Shown piece after piece: positions 53,931 to 63,864 of a stretch of DNA of 64,000 nucleotides (the stretch's first letter is position 1; each line of letters opens with the position of its first letter). Source of the stretch: Leptotrichia shahii (GTDB lineage: Bacteria; Fusobacteriota; Fusobacteriia; Fusobacteriales; Leptotrichiaceae). Below the pieces are notes generated by a model, which searched no databases, had not been told where the DNA came from, and saw only the letters and a list, made by a program, of their open reading frames with translations. The stretch spans positions 992,001 through 1,056,000 of the forward strand of contig NZ_AP019827.1 of NCBI RefSeq assembly GCF_008327825.1, read 5' to 3'. Both the position numbers and the translations under genes were made by a program.

Positions 53931-54995
53931 TTATTCTGTCATTATAATAACTTTTCCATTAGCACTATTCGATTCTAAATATTTATGTGCCAAAGAAATC
54001 TCATCTAATGTAAATATTTTTGAAATACATGGTTTAATATTATATTTTTCAATAAATTCAAACATTTCTTTTATTGTATTTTTATTGACATTTGTGCTGT
54101 CAAATGAAGTTAAATACGACTCTGAAATGATGTCTACTAACGGCTCAAAATCTTCAATTATCCAGCCTCCAAGACATCCTGTCATACAGACAATTCCACC
54201 TTGCTTTACTGATTTTAGCGACGATTTCAAAGTTGGTCTTCCAATTAATTCTAAAACTTTATCCACGCCATCTGGGAATAATTTTCTTAAATTTTCATCG
54301 AAATTTTCATCTCCAACAATCACTTCATCTGCGCCTTTTTCCTTCAAAAACTGCTCTTTAGATGCACTTCTGCTCGTAGCAGCAACTTTTACATTGATAG
54401 CTTTTGCCAACTGAATAGCTGCTAATGCCACCGAACCTGTTCCACCTCGAACTAAAAGTGTTTCTCCTTCCTTTAATTTCAAACTTTTAAAAATTGAGCC
54501 GTACGCCGTATAATAAAGTTCTGGATATGCTGCAATTTCTGACCAGAAAGTATTTTCTTCTGTAATTTCTAAATTTTTTGAAAATCTTTCTTTTAATAAT
54601 TCTTTACTTTTTAATTCGATATTTTTGAAAAAATCTTTTTCATCAGGCAATCTATAAACTTGATTTTTGGGAATCAAAATATATTCTGCATAACTTCCGT
54701 CAAATTCTCTTCCCATGCCATTCATCATCGAAAAAACTTTGTCGCCTTTTTTAAAATCGCTGTTAGACGGCTCTTCCACAATGCCGACACACTCAATTCC
54801 AATTACTCTTGGAAGTTTTACTGATGGCGAATCTCCTTGACGAGTAAAAATTTCCGCTCTATTTATTCCAAATGCCTTTATTTTTACAAGAATCCAGTCC
54901 TTTTTCACTGCTGGAATTGGCACATTTTTTACTTTCATTTCTTGAGCACTACAAGGTTTTTCAAGCACCATTGCCTTCATAAATTTTCTTTCCAT
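53931..54995 (-). CDS. MDR-family NAD(P)H oxidoreductase (quinone oxidoreductase-like)
   Basis: This 354-residue protein belongs to the medium-chain dehydrogenase/reductase superfamily. It has the catalytic-domain block KIKAFGINRAEIFTRQG, the GIECVGIVEE strand and a Rossmann segment LLVRGGTGSVALAAIQLAKA. It lacks the zinc ligands of alcohol dehydrogenases, so quinone or enal reductase activity is more likely. AAGGAAG precedes ATG 54995. The divergent marR gene and shared operators suggest MarR-controlled induction by an electrophile or quinone. Confidence 0.88.
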   Translation of the reverse strand: MERKFMKAMVLEKPCSAQEMKVKNVPIPAVKKDWILVKIKAFGINRAEIFTRQGDSPSVKLPRVIGIECVGIVEEPSNSDFKKGDKVFSMMNGMGREFDGSYAEYILIPKNQVYRLPDEKDFFKNIELKSKELLKERFSKNLEITEENTFWSEIAAYPELYYTAYGSIFKSLKLKEGETLLVRGGTGSVALAAIQLAKAINVKVAATSRSASKEQFLKEKGADEVIVGDENFDENLRKLFPDGVDKVLELIGRPTLKSSLKSVKQGGIVCMTGCLGGWIIEDFEPLVDIISESYLTSFDSTNVNKNTIKEMFEFIEKYNIKPCISKIFTLDEISLAHKYLESNSANGKVIIMTE

Positions 54996-55068
54996 AAATT
55001 TTAACTTCCTTTTGATTTCTATTTATTTAAAAATTTTATCATGTTTTATAAAATATTTGACTTATATG

Positions 55069-55135
55069 TTACTGTATGGTAATATAAATTTACTATATAG
55101 TAATATTTTTATGTAAATATATTATCATATAGTAA
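55069..55135. promoter_or_regulatory. Three MarR-type operators between divergent genes
   Basis: TTACTGTATGGTAA (55069-55082), TTACTATATAGTAA (55090-55103) and TTATCATATAGTAA (55122-55135) are three 14-bp palindromes of one pattern. They fill the promoter region shared by the oxidoreductase and marR genes. Confidence 0.82.
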
Positions 55136-55158
55136 TAATTTTGTAAAGGAGGAAATCT

Positions 55159-55607
55159 ATGAAATCAAACTCTGGATTTTATATAGGCAGAATAAAACAA
55201 GTAAATACTAGACTTTTGAATAAATTTTTGGCACAAAAAAATATAACGGCGTTTAATGGGGAACAAGGTCGAATTTTACATGTACTTTGGGAAAATGATG
55301 GGATTAGTAACAGAGAATTGTCAAAAAATCTGGTCTTGCTATGAGTTCGCTTACAACGATGCTTGAGAGGATGGAAGAAAAAAATTTATTGATACGAAAA
55401 TTTTGTCCGAGTGATAAACGGAAAAGTTTAATTTTTTTAACGGATTATGCAAAATCCTTGAAAAATGAATATGATGAAATTTCTGATAAAATGACCGAAA
55501 TCTCTTTTGAAGGAATTTCAAATGAAGAGAGATTAGCTTTTGAGGCGACTTTAGAAAAAATTTTACATAATTTTGAGAGAGCTGAACAAAAATTTAATAA
55601 AAAATAA
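55159..55607 (+). pseudogene. MarR-family regulator split by a frameshift
   Basis: The first ORF (55159-55344) carries the N-terminal helices and the start of the winged helix (NGEQGRILHVLWENDGISNREL). It stops at TAG, but one more A in the run at 55323-55328 would give LSKKSGLAMSSLTTMLERME and continue to 55607, a normal 149-residue MarR protein. GGAGG precedes the ATG. The intact operators beside it argue that the regulator is or was recently active, so a sequence error is plausible. Confidence 0.85.
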
Positions 55608-55681
55608 TTTAAAATACTGAACGAAATTTGAAATTTATAAAATTTATAAAAATTATTTGGTATTTAACTGGAGGTAAATGA

Positions 55682-56428
55682 ATGATAGAATTTATCAATG
55701 TTGGAATGACTTATCCAAATGGGAATGTTGGATTAAAAAATATAAACTTGACTATAAACGAGTCTGAAATTACGGTTTTTATTGGACCGTCTGGGAGCGG
55801 GAAAACTACGCTTTTGAAAATGATTAATCGGTTGGAGGATAATACGACTGGGGAAGTGAAAATTAATGGAAAAAATGTAAAGGATTACAATATTCACAAA
55901 ATGCGTTGGGATATTGGATATGCTTTGCAGCAAGTGGCACTTTTTCCGCATATGACAGTTGAAGAAAATATTGCGATTGTGCCTGAATTGAAAAAATGGA
56001 AAAAAGAAAAAATTGATGCAAGAATTGACGAGTTATTAAATATGGTTGGACTTGATCCTGAAAAATATCGAAAAAGAAACCCTTCGGAATTGTCTGGTGG
56101 AGAAGCACAAAGAGTTGGAATTGCAAGAGCTCTAGCCGCTGATCCAAAAATTATTTTGATGGATGAGCCGTTTAGTGCGTTAGATCCCATCACTCGTGCA
56201 AATTTACAGGAAGATGTGAAAAAACTTCAGAAACAAATTCACAAAACAATTGTTTTTGTAACTCACGACATTGAAGAAGCATTTTTATTGGGGGATAAAA
56301 TTTGTATCATTCAAGACGGCGAGTTAGTTCAAGCTGGAACAAAACACGAAATAATCTCAAATCCTAAAAATGATTTTGTGAAAAAATTTATAGCTATTAA
56401 AAAGAAAGAAGGTGAAATTTATGAATAA
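55682..56428 (+). CDS. OpuC-type ABC transporter ATPase
   Basis: The 248-residue ATPase has Walker [25 protein letters not shown] and [11 protein letters not shown], and matches the quaternary-amine uptake subfamily (OpuCA/ProV) in its [16 protein letters not shown] block. It lacks the C-terminal CBS domains that sense osmolarity in many OpuA-type proteins. GGAGG is before the ATG. It overlaps the next gene by eight bases, so the two form one transporter. Confidence 0.92.
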   Translation: MIEFINVGMTYPNGNVGLKNINLTINESEITVFIGPSGSGKTTLLKMINRLEDNTTGEVKINGKNVKDYNIHKMRWDIGYALQQVALFPHMTVEENIAIVPELKKWKKEKIDARIDELLNMVGLDPEKYRKRNPSELSGGEAQRVGIARALAADPKIILMDEPFSALDPITRANLQEDVKKLQKQIHKTIVFVTHDIEEAFLLGDKICIIQDGELVQAGTKHEIISNPKNDFVKKFIAIKKKEGEIYE

Positions 56429-57938
56429 ATTAATTTTGACTTTTTTAGAGAAGAAAGACGAATTTTTTAGCGGAATTATGGAACATATTCAAATTTCTTT
56501 TATCGCACTAATAATTGCTCTAATTATTGCCATTCCACTAGGAATTTATTTAAGCTACCACAAAAAATTAGCGAATATTGTTATTGCGATTAACGGCGTT
56601 ATTCAAACTATACCGTCTTTAGCAATTTTAGCACTTTTAATACCAATCGTTGGAATTGGAAGAAAACCTGCAATAATCGCTTTAATACTTTATGCACTGC
56701 TTCCAATTTTACATAACACTTACACTGGTATTACTGGCGTAGATCCAATGTATATGGTAACTTCAAGAGCTTTAGGAATGAATAAATTTCAGCAACTTAC
56801 AAAAGTTCAGCTTCCTCTGGCTATGCCTGTAATAATGACAGGAGTTAGAACGGCTGCTGTTTTGATTATAGGAACTGCCACATTAGCTTCCCTTGTTGGA
56901 GCTGGAGGGCTTGGAAAACTGATTTTGCTTGGTCTTGATAGAAATAACAACTACTTGATTTTGTTAGGAGCGATTCCTGCCGCTTTACTTGCAATTTTAT
57001 TTGATTTCATCTTTAAGCAATTCGAAAAATTGAGTATCAAAAAAATATTAATTTTCCTAATTTTAATCATATTTGCATGTTTTTTGGGAACAATTAGCAG
57101 TTTTAATAATACAAAAAAAGATAAATTGATAATTTCTGGAAAACTTGGTTCAGAGCCAGAAATATTGATAAATATGTATAAAATTTTGATTGAAGAAAAT
57201 AGTAAACTTGACGTTGAGTTAAAACCTGGACTTGGAAAAACTTCATTCGTATTCAATGCTTTGAAAAATGGCGATATTGATATTTATCCTGAATTTTCAG
57301 GAACTGCAGTTTTCACTTTCTTGAATGAAACTCCTGTAAATAATAATGCTGAAGATGTTTTCAATCAAGCAAAAAAAGGTATGGAAACTAAATTTAAAAT
57401 GATTATGCTAAAACCTATGAAATATAATAATACTTATGCAATTGCTGTTAGCAAGAAATTTGCTGATGAAAATAATTTGAAGACGATTTCTGATTTAGCA
57501 AGAGTGAAAGATAAGATAAAAGCTGGATTTACAAGGGAGTTTAACGACCGTGAAGATGGATATCTTGGACTTAAAAAATTGTATCAGTTTGAAATTCCGA
57601 ATATTAAAGAATTCGAGCCAAAACTTCGTTATGTTGCTGTTCAAAGTGGCAATATTAACTTGGTTGACGCTTATTCTACTGACCCCGAACTTGCTCAGTA
57701 TAATATGGTTATTTTAAAGGATGATAAGCATTTATTCCCGCCATATCAAGGTTCTCCAATGATGCGTGAGGAAACTTTGAAAAAATACCCTAAATTGAAA
57801 GAGATTTTGGAAAAATTGAGTGGCAAAATTTCAGATGAAGAAATGTCAACAATGAATTACCGTGTTTCTGTGAAAGGTGAGAGAGCGGAAGATGTTGCTA
57901 GAGAATATTTAAGAAATGCCGGAATTATTAAAAAATAG
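56421..57938 (+). CDS. OpuC-type permease fused to its substrate-binding protein
   Basis: The N-terminal half (about residues 1-210) is an ABC permease with [20 protein letters not shown] and the ATPase-contact segment [22 protein letters not shown] last membrane helix leads to a periplasmic-type binding domain ([42 protein letters not shown]). Such fusions import glycine betaine, choline, carnitine or, in pneumococci, ergothioneine; the substrate cannot be read from the sequence. ATG 56421 lies in the stop region of the ATPase gene. Confidence 0.92.
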   Translation: MNKLILTFLEKKDEFFSGIMEHIQISFIALIIALIIAIPLGIYLSYHKKLANIVIAINGVIQTIPSLAILALLIPIVGIGRKPAIIALILYALLPILHNTYTGITGVDPMYMVTSRALGMNKFQQLTKVQLPLAMPVIMTGVRTAAVLIIGTATLASLVGAGGLGKLILLGLDRNNNYLILLGAIPAALLAILFDFIFKQFEKLSIKKILIFLILIIFACFLGTISSFNNTKKDKLIISGKLGSEPEILINMYKILIEENSKLDVELKPGLGKTSFVFNALKNGDIDIYPEFSGTAVFTFLNETPVNNNAEDVFNQAKKGMETKFKMIMLKPMKYNNTYAIAVSKKFADENNLKTISDLARVKDKIKAGFTREFNDREDGYLGLKKLYQFEIPNIKEFEPKLRYVAVQSGNINLVDAYSTDPELAQYNMVILKDDKHLFPPYQGSPMMREETLKKYPKLKEILEKLSGKISDEEMSTMNYRVSVKGERAEDVAREYLRNAGIIKK

Positions 57939-57986
57939 AAAATTAGTAGGTTAGTTATAAAATGTTATAAAATAAAAAAAAATTAG

Positions 57987-58012
57987 GTCGGATGAAAATT
58001 CGGCTTTTTTTT
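57987..58012 (+). terminator. Terminator after the OpuC-type operon
   Basis: GTCGGAT and ATTCGGC pair (two G-U pairs) around a GAAA tetraloop, followed by eight T residues. Confidence 0.85.
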
Positions 58013-58185
58013 ATGATATGGAGATAATTATTTAATTATTTACAATTTACAATAATAAAATAAAAGATTATAGAAATATCATATTAAATTATCGGACGTA
58101 ATATTTTTTTTATTTATATTATTTCATTTTTATTATTAATTAACTTTAAACTATTCATAAGTAGTAGTAGATTATGATAATGAGA

Positions 58186-58257
58186 ATAAAAAAATGACAG
58201 TCTTAATAAATTATAATTACTATTTTTTAATAATTTATAAGATTGCCATTTTTTTTA
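58186..58257. terminator. Long hairpin, terminator of the secreted-protein gene
   Basis: AAATGACAGTCTTA...AAATTAT and ATAATTTATAAGATTGCCATTT form a long near-perfect hairpin with A and T tracts at its ends, so it can act on both strands. The region 58013-58185 before it is AT-rich and I see no gene in it. Confidence 0.75.
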
Positions 58258-58370
58258 ACTTAAATAGCAGTAGAGAGAGTTTATATAATAATATAGAAGA
58301 ATCTGCCATCTAAGTTGTGAATATAAAAGGTTATATATTTGTTAGTATTATTATTAGTATGACTATTTTA

Positions 58371-58862
58371 TTAGTCTAAAGGCATGTTATTAGGTTTAGA
58401 TCCTTTAGGTCTGTGATTTAACATCTCTATTAATTTAGTAGCTTCATCTTTTGAAACTTTTCCGCTGTTTAATGAATTTGTTAGTGATTGAATTTCTGTG
58501 TCAGTCAATCTTTTTGGGGCATCTTTTGGCTTACATTTATCATTTGGTTTGTGAGGACCTCTTCTATCTAGCATTTTTGCGATTTCAGCTCCTTCAGCCT
58601 TTGTAATTTTTCCGTTGTTTAGTTTTGTTTTTAATTCTTCAATTCTAGCTGGGTCAGGTTTTTTTATAATATTTCCATTTTCATCTACAAGATTTCCATT
58701 TGAATCTTTTTGCAATCTATGTGGCGGTCTACATTCATTATTTACTGTGTTATTTGTTGCGGTTGTTGTTCTGGTAGTATTATTTGCTGTTGTACCTGCA
58801 AATATTGATAATGATGTTAATAAGGCGATTCCCAAAATTTTCTTTTTTCCTATTTTTTTCAT
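58371..58862 (-). CDS. Secreted protein with two 28-residue repeats
   Basis: The 163-residue protein has an N-terminal signal peptide (ILGIALLTSLSIFAGTTA), a Thr/Asn-rich spacer, and two related repeats, IEELKTKLNNGKITKAEGAE and IQSLTNSLNSGKVSKDEATK, each ending in an IxxML helix and a proline-rich link. There are also DSNGN and DENGN turns that look like calcium-loop fragments. I do not recognise the family. TGGAGGAA precedes the ATG. It is probably exported to the periplasm or cell surface. Confidence 0.75.
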   Translation of the reverse strand: MKKIGKKKILGIALLTSLSIFAGTTANNTTRTTTATNNTVNNECRPPHRLQKDSNGNLVDENGNIIKKPDPARIEELKTKLNNGKITKAEGAEIAKMLDRRGPHKPNDKCKPKDAPKRLTDTEIQSLTNSLNSGKVSKDEATKLIEMLNHRPKGSKPNNMPLD

Positions 58863-59030
58863 AATAATTCCTCCAATTCAATTATTTACAATTTTATTTT
58901 TTATACTTTTTCTTTATCACAAGAATATAATATCAATAAATTTTGACAAAATTATGTAGAATTTATGTCTTTTTTGTGAAGTTTTAAAATTTTAATATTT
59001 CTTTACTTTGACAATATTAATCTAATATAA

Positions 59031-59059
59031 TTGAATAAAAAAGATTTTTTTAGTATAAT
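59031..59059 (+). promoter_or_regulatory. Promoter of ylmH
   Basis: TTGAAT (59031-59036), 17 bases, TATAAT (59054-59059), about 90 bases before the ylmH start. Confidence 0.55.
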
Positions 59060-59149
59060 TAAGATAAATAAAAAGAGAAAAATTGTAGTAGCAGAAGATC
59101 TGAAGATTTAAAAAAGTTGAAAAATTGAAATGGGAGGAAAAAATAAATA

Positions 59150-60013
59150 ATGAAGAAAGAAAACTTCTTAAGGCAATTTGTAAAAGAACAAGAATATTTG
59201 GCTATTAAATTGTATAATTATTATGAAACTGCACAGGATTATGAAATTGTCAGTTTTACGGAGGAATTTTATACACCGAATTTTTGGAAAAAGTTGGGGG
59301 AAAAATTTGGAGGAGTAAATGTTGTTTGTGATGGAGTTTTTGTAGATAGTGATAGAAGACAGATTGCATTTATTCCTGATAGTTTTATGAATGAAAACGA
59401 TAATTTGGGATTTGAAAATAATGAGAATGATCTTGAAAATTTTAGATTTAATCAGAATGTAATTCAATTTCCAAATAAATTGTTAAAGATAGCAATAGAT
59501 TCAAGATTTTATGGGTATTTGCATAAGGATTTTTTGGGAAGTCTTATGGGGCTTAATGTAAAAAGAGAGCTTATGGGAGATTTAATCATTGAAAGTTGTG
59601 ATAAAAAAGATAAGCGAATTTTTGGATATATTCCAGTTTCTGAAAAAATTGTAGATTATATCATTTCAGAATTGAAGCAGATTGGGAGGGCAACTTGTGA
59701 AATTGAAGTTGTGGACATTAAAGATAAGAATAATCTTCCGAAATATAAATATGATGATAAATTAATTACTGTTCAGTCAAAGCGACTGGATAGCATAGTT
59801 TCAACAATTACTAATTTATCTCGTACAAAAGTAATTGAACCAATTGAAAAGGGTCAAGTTTTAGTTGATTATGTAGAAGAGAAAGATAAATCTAAATTGC
59901 TTGAAATTGGGAGTCTAATTACAATTAGAGGATTTGGGAAATATAAGTTATTTTTAGATAAGGGGGAAACTAAAAAGGGAAAAGAACGGATACTTGTAAA
60001 AAAATATATTTGA
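59150..60013 (+). CDS. ylmH: S4-domain RNA-binding protein YlmH
   Basis: YlmH-type proteins bind ribosomes or RNA through a C-terminal S4 domain and take part in ribosome rescue in Gram-positive bacteria. The 287-residue protein has HKDFLGSLMGLNVKRELMGDLII, the most typical family block, then the S4 domain with RLDSIVSTITNLSRTKVIEP and ISIRG-like LITIRGFGKYKL. GGGAGG precedes the ATG. In many genomes it sits by cell-division genes, but here it stands alone. Confidence 0.9.
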   Translation: MKKENFLRQFVKEQEYLAIKLYNYYETAQDYEIVSFTEEFYTPNFWKKLGEKFGGVNVVCDGVFVDSDRRQIAFIPDSFMNENDNLGFENNENDLENFRFNQNVIQFPNKLLKIAIDSRFYGYLHKDFLGSLMGLNVKRELMGDLIIESCDKKDKRIFGYIPVSEKIVDYIISELKQIGRATCEIEVVDIKDKNNLPKYKYDDKLITVQSKRLDSIVSTITNLSRTKVIEPIEKGQVLVDYVEEKDKSKLLEIGSLITIRGFGKYKLFLDKGETKKGKERILVKKYI

Positions 60014-60162
60014 TTTTTTTGTTTTTTAAATTAAAATGGAACTGAATGAAGAATTAAGAAAAATATAAAAAACTAAAATTATTTAATAAGGTTTTATAGA
60101 CTTTTATAAATAATAAAAAATATAATCTTAAATTAAAATAATAAAAGAAAGTAGGTAAAGAA

Positions 60163-60345
60163 ATGAAAGATGTAACACCAAAAAGTAATTTGGAAATATT
60201 GATAAAATGTTTAGGAACAGCAATTGCGATTGTGTTGGTAATTACATTGTTAAGATTAGCGTTTAGAATATTTTTATCGGTTGTGATATGGATAATCCCG
60301 ATTACTTTAGTATTGTTTATTTATCACAAATTTAATGATAAATGA
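60163..60345 (+). CDS. Small membrane protein, 60 aa
   Basis: The protein has a short basic start (KDVTPKSNLEILIK) and two closely spaced hydrophobic segments (AIAIVLVITLLRLAFRIFL, VVIWIIPITLVLFIYH), so it is a small inner-membrane protein. It has a ribosome site (AGTAGG) and a terminator after it. The family is unknown. Confidence 0.6.
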   Translation: MKDVTPKSNLEILIKCLGTAIAIVLVITLLRLAFRIFLSVVIWIIPITLVLFIYHKFNDK

Positions 60346-60388
60346 TTGTTAATTAATGTAAATAAAGGGATAGTGTGCTGAATTTGCT

Positions 60389-60418
60389 AAAAAGGGAGTG
60401 TAAAAACTTCCTTTTTTT
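60389..60418 (+). terminator. Terminator after the 60-aa gene
   Basis: AAAAAGGGAG (60389-60398) pairs with CTTCCTTTTT (60407-60416, one G-U) and T residues follow. Confidence 0.82.
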
Positions 60419-60474
60419 GTGATTATATGGTAAGATAATTATATAAAAGATGTGGAAAGTGAGGTAAATTATGT

Positions 60475-61605
60475 ATGAAAAATTATATAAAAAATATGAG
60501 TAAAAAAGATTTAGTATTGTTGGATATACGGAAAATGTATGATTTATATGGATATAAAAGGATTTCGCTTCCGAGCTTTGAAGAATATGATTTGTATAAT
60601 GAAAATAAGGATTTTATTGATAGAAATATTTTAACTGTGATGAGTCCAAATGGGAAATTACTGGCTTTGAGACCTGATATTACATTGTCTGTTGCTAAAA
60701 AAATCTCTAAGGATCAGTCTTTGAAATACAGTAAGATTTATTATCAGGAGAATACATATAATTTGACAAAATACACGGGATATGAGGAAGATGAACAGCT
60801 TGGGATTGAGCTAATTGGAAAAGAATCTGTGTTCTTGGATTTTGAAATTGTGGATCTTGCGGTAAAGAGTTTGGATATTATAAATGAAAAAAGTTTGATT
60901 GTTTTGTCACATGCGGGATTTATTTCTTCGATTTTTGATAATCTTAATTTGGAATATGAAGTAAAGGAAGAAATTTTTGATTGTATAAATAAAAAAAATA
61001 GTCATGATATAAAAAAAATATTGGAAAATAATAAATTTGTTTCTGAAAATGTGAGAGAATTAATTTATAAAATTCCTAAATTATCAGGAGATTTAGATGA
61101 TATTACAAAGGAACTTTCAAAATATGGAATAAATGATAATATAAAAAAAATATTGCTTGAACTTAAACAATTAAATAATTTACTGCTTAAATTTCACAAA
61201 AGATCAAAAATTGTATTTGATTTTTCTGTCATAAAAAATCTAAATTATTATAATGGAATTATTTTACAAGGATATATTGAAGGATTTCCAAATGTAATTT
61301 TGACTGGCGGAAGGTATGACAGATTGTTTGAAAAATTTGGAGTTGACACAGGGGCAGTCGGATTTGCGATTTTGACTGATAGCTTGAAGGTTTATTATAA
61401 AGATGAAGATAAAAATGATTTTGAAATATTGATTGCTTATGATGATAGCAATTTTGAAAAATTGGTAGAGTTTGTAAATGATTTTCAGGAAAAAGGACTT
61501 CGAGTGAGAACTGAAAATGTTGAAAATTTTAAGGAAAATGACAGCGAGATTTTTAATTACGATGAAAAATATTTATTTAAAAATGGGAATTTAATTAAAG
61601 AATAA
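60475..61605 (+). CDS. hisZ: ATP phosphoribosyltransferase regulatory subunit HisZ
   Basis: HisZ is a histidyl-tRNA-synthetase-like protein that activates the short form of HisG. The 376-residue protein has LLALRPDITLSVAKKI (motif 2), YQENTYNL, EDEQLGIELIG and a late LTGGRYDRLFEKFG block, as in the family. GAGGT is nine bases before ATG 60475. An overlapping ATG at 60471 opens only 10 codons. hisG and hisD follow, and the short HisG fits a HisZ requirement. Confidence 0.93.
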   Translation: MKNYIKNMSKKDLVLLDIRKMYDLYGYKRISLPSFEEYDLYNENKDFIDRNILTVMSPNGKLLALRPDITLSVAKKISKDQSLKYSKIYYQENTYNLTKYTGYEEDEQLGIELIGKESVFLDFEIVDLAVKSLDIINEKSLIVLSHAGFISSIFDNLNLEYEVKEEIFDCINKKNSHDIKKILENNKFVSENVRELIYKIPKLSGDLDDITKELSKYGINDNIKKILLELKQLNNLLLKFHKRSKIVFDFSVIKNLNYYNGIILQGYIEGFPNVILTGGRYDRLFEKFGVDTGAVGFAILTDSLKVYYKDEDKNDFEILIAYDDSNFEKLVEFVNDFQEKGLRVRTENVENFKENDSEIFNYDEKYLFKNGNLIKE

Positions 61606-61650
61606 GAGTAAAAATTAATATGAAAAATAAATAAGACGAAAGGGGCTTCT

Positions 61651-62268
61651 ATGATAAATATTGCTCTTCCTAAAGGGAGATTAGGAAACAAAGTATATGA
61701 TTTATTTGAGAAAATAGGTTATGAAAGTTCAGAAATAAAGGAAGATAACAGGAAACTGATTTTTGAGAATGAGAAAAAAAATGTCAGATTTCTTTTGGTA
61801 AAGCCATCGGATGTTGGAGTTTATGTGGAAAAGGGAAGTGCAGATATTGGAGTTGTGGGAAGAGATGTACTTCTTGAGGAAAATCCTGATGTTTATGAGC
61901 TTATGGACTTGGGATTTGGGAAATGTAAATTTGCGATTGCAGGACCTGTAAATTTTAAAGAAAATTTTGATAGACCATTGGTGGTGGCGACAAAGTATTT
62001 GAATGTTTCAAAAAGATATTTTGATTCTACTAATCGAGATGTGGAACTTATAAAATTAAATGGCTCTATTGAAATAGCACCAATTTTGGGGCTTTCTGAT
62101 GTGATTATGGATATTGTTGAAACTGGAACAACTTTGAAAGAAAATAATTTGAAAGTATTGAAAACTATTGAAGATATAAGTGCTAGGTTTATTGCTAATA
62201 AGTCGAGCTATAGATTTAAAAATGAAGAAATAGAGAAAATTGTTAAAAGTATAAAAGAAATTTTATAA
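61651..62268 (+). CDS. hisG: ATP phosphoribosyltransferase, short form
   Basis: HisG starts histidine synthesis by joining ATP and PRPP. The 205-residue protein is of the short type that lacks the regulatory C-terminal domain. It opens INIALPKGRLGNKVYDLF, has RFLLVKPSDVGVYVEKG, DIGVVGRDVL and the PRPP loop DIVETGTTLKENNL. GGGGC lies before the ATG. hisZ is immediately upstream, as needed for this form. Confidence 0.95.
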   Translation: MINIALPKGRLGNKVYDLFEKIGYESSEIKEDNRKLIFENEKKNVRFLLVKPSDVGVYVEKGSADIGVVGRDVLLEENPDVYELMDLGFGKCKFAIAGPVNFKENFDRPLVVATKYLNVSKRYFDSTNRDVELIKLNGSIEIAPILGLSDVIMDIVETGTTLKENNLKVLKTIEDISARFIANKSSYRFKNEEIEKIVKSIKEIL

Positions 62269-62345
62269 AGATAGTTAGTATTGTTTTTTTGTTTATATAA
62301 AAAATTTATATTTTTAAAATAAAAAATGAAATGGAGTGATCTGTT

Positions 62346-63626
62346 ATGATTAAAACTATAAAATATTCAAAAGATGTTGATTTGGAAAAGGAGCTTGCTA
62401 GAAGTCAGTTTTCTTATGATGATGTAAATGAAACTGTGGAAAGCATTTTGAAAGATGTTAAAGCTAGAGGAGATAAGGCTTTGATAGAATATACTGAAAA
62501 ATTTGACGGTGTAAAACTGGAAAATCTGGAAGTTAATGAAGAAGAAATTCAAAAGGCTTTTGATACGATTGATAAGGATTTGATGGAAGTTATTCAGTAT
62601 TCTCATGACAATATTAAAAAATTTCACGAAAAGCAAGTTAGAAATGATTTTTTAATAAGACAGGAAAATGGAGTAGTTTTGGGGCAAGTAGTTAATCCGA
62701 TTGAAAAAGTTGGACTTTATGTTCCCGGGGGAACAGCTGCATATCCATCAACTGTTTTGATGAATGCAGTTCCAGCAAAAATTGCTGGATGTAAGGAAAT
62801 TGTAATGGTGACACCTCCAACGAAAGATGGAACAATTTTGCCGTCTCTTTTAGTTGCTGCTAAAATTTCTGGAGTTGATAGAATCTTTAAAGTAGGTGGA
62901 GCTCAATCAATAGCTGCTCTTAGTTATGGTACAGAAACTGTTCCAAAAGTTTATAAAATTGGAGGTCCTGGAAATATTTACGTTGCAATGGCAAAAAAAA
63001 TGGTTTATGGAGAAGTTTCAATTGATATGATAGCAGGTCCAAGTGAAGTATTGATTATTGCTGATGAAAGTGCAGATTCAGTTCATACAGCGGCAGATTT
63101 GTTATCGCAAGCGGAGCATGATAAATTGGCAGCTTGTATATTAGTTACAACATCACAAAGATTAGCAGATGAAGTAGCAATGGAAGTAGAAAAGCAATTA
63201 AAAGAACTGCCAAGGGAGGAAATTGCCAGAACTTCGATTGAAACTCAAGGTAGAATTATTGTTGTAGAAAATATGGATGAAGCAGTTTTTGTAAGTAATT
63301 TTGTAGCACCGGAACATTTAGAACTGGCAGTGGATAATCCTTTTGAATTATTGCCAAGAATAAAAAATGCAGGCTCAATATTTATGGGACATAATACACC
63401 TGAACCACTTGGAGATTATTTGGCAGGCCCAAATCACACATTACCAACAAGCGGAACTGCCAAATTCTCTTCTCCACTCTCAGTAGACGATTTCGTTAAA
63501 AAATCTTCGTTTATTTACTATTCAAAACAAGGACTTGAAGAAGTTAAGGATAAAGTAATTAAATTTGCTGAAAATGAAGGGCTTACAGCACATGCTCGTT
63601 CAGTTTCAAAAAGATTTGATAAATAA
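62346..63626 (+). CDS. hisD: Histidinol dehydrogenase
   Basis: HisD oxidises histidinol to histidine in two NAD-linked steps. The 426-residue protein has YVPGGTAAYPSTVLMNAVPA, VGGAQSIAALSYGT, the zinc ligands in SQAEHD, GDYLAGPNHTLPT and a final AHARSV. Length is normal. It follows hisG by 77 bases and ends the his cluster seen here; the other his genes are not in the window. Confidence 0.96.
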   Translation: MIKTIKYSKDVDLEKELARSQFSYDDVNETVESILKDVKARGDKALIEYTEKFDGVKLENLEVNEEEIQKAFDTIDKDLMEVIQYSHDNIKKFHEKQVRNDFLIRQENGVVLGQVVNPIEKVGLYVPGGTAAYPSTVLMNAVPAKIAGCKEIVMVTPPTKDGTILPSLLVAAKISGVDRIFKVGGAQSIAALSYGTETVPKVYKIGGPGNIYVAMAKKMVYGEVSIDMIAGPSEVLIIADESADSVHTAADLLSQAEHDKLAACILVTTSQRLADEVAMEVEKQLKELPREEIARTSIETQGRIIVVENMDEAVFVSNFVAPEHLELAVDNPFELLPRIKNAGSIFMGHNTPEPLGDYLAGPNHTLPTSGTAKFSSPLSVDDFVKKSSFIYYSKQGLEEVKDKVIKFAENEGLTAHARSVSKRFDK

Positions 63627-63638
63627 AAAATAGAATTT

Positions 63639-63709
63639 GTCTGAAAACAGATTTTTAATAATTTTTTGATAAGATTGAAAATTATAAATTTCTAGTTTTC
63701 AGGCTTTTT
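63639..63709 (+). terminator. Possible terminator after hisD
   Basis: GTCTGAAAAC (63639-63648) pairs with GTTTTCAGGC (63695-63704) and TTTTT follows. The loop of 46 bases is long. I see nothing else in 63,627-63,864. Confidence 0.5.
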
Positions 63710-63864
63710 CAAAATATTAAAATTTTTCATTTTTAAAATAAAAAGTATCTAATTTTTAAAGTTTTTATTATAGAAAAGAAAAAAAATTAGAATTATGAAG
63801 TTTTTGATTTAAGAATAAAAATTGATTATATTTCTTTTTGATATACTTTGTATGAGGTGATTTT

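Noticed and set aside
60346-60474. T-box or his attenuator before hisZ
   Set aside because: The region holds only the terminator of the previous gene; no histidine-codon leader or T-box sequence is visible.
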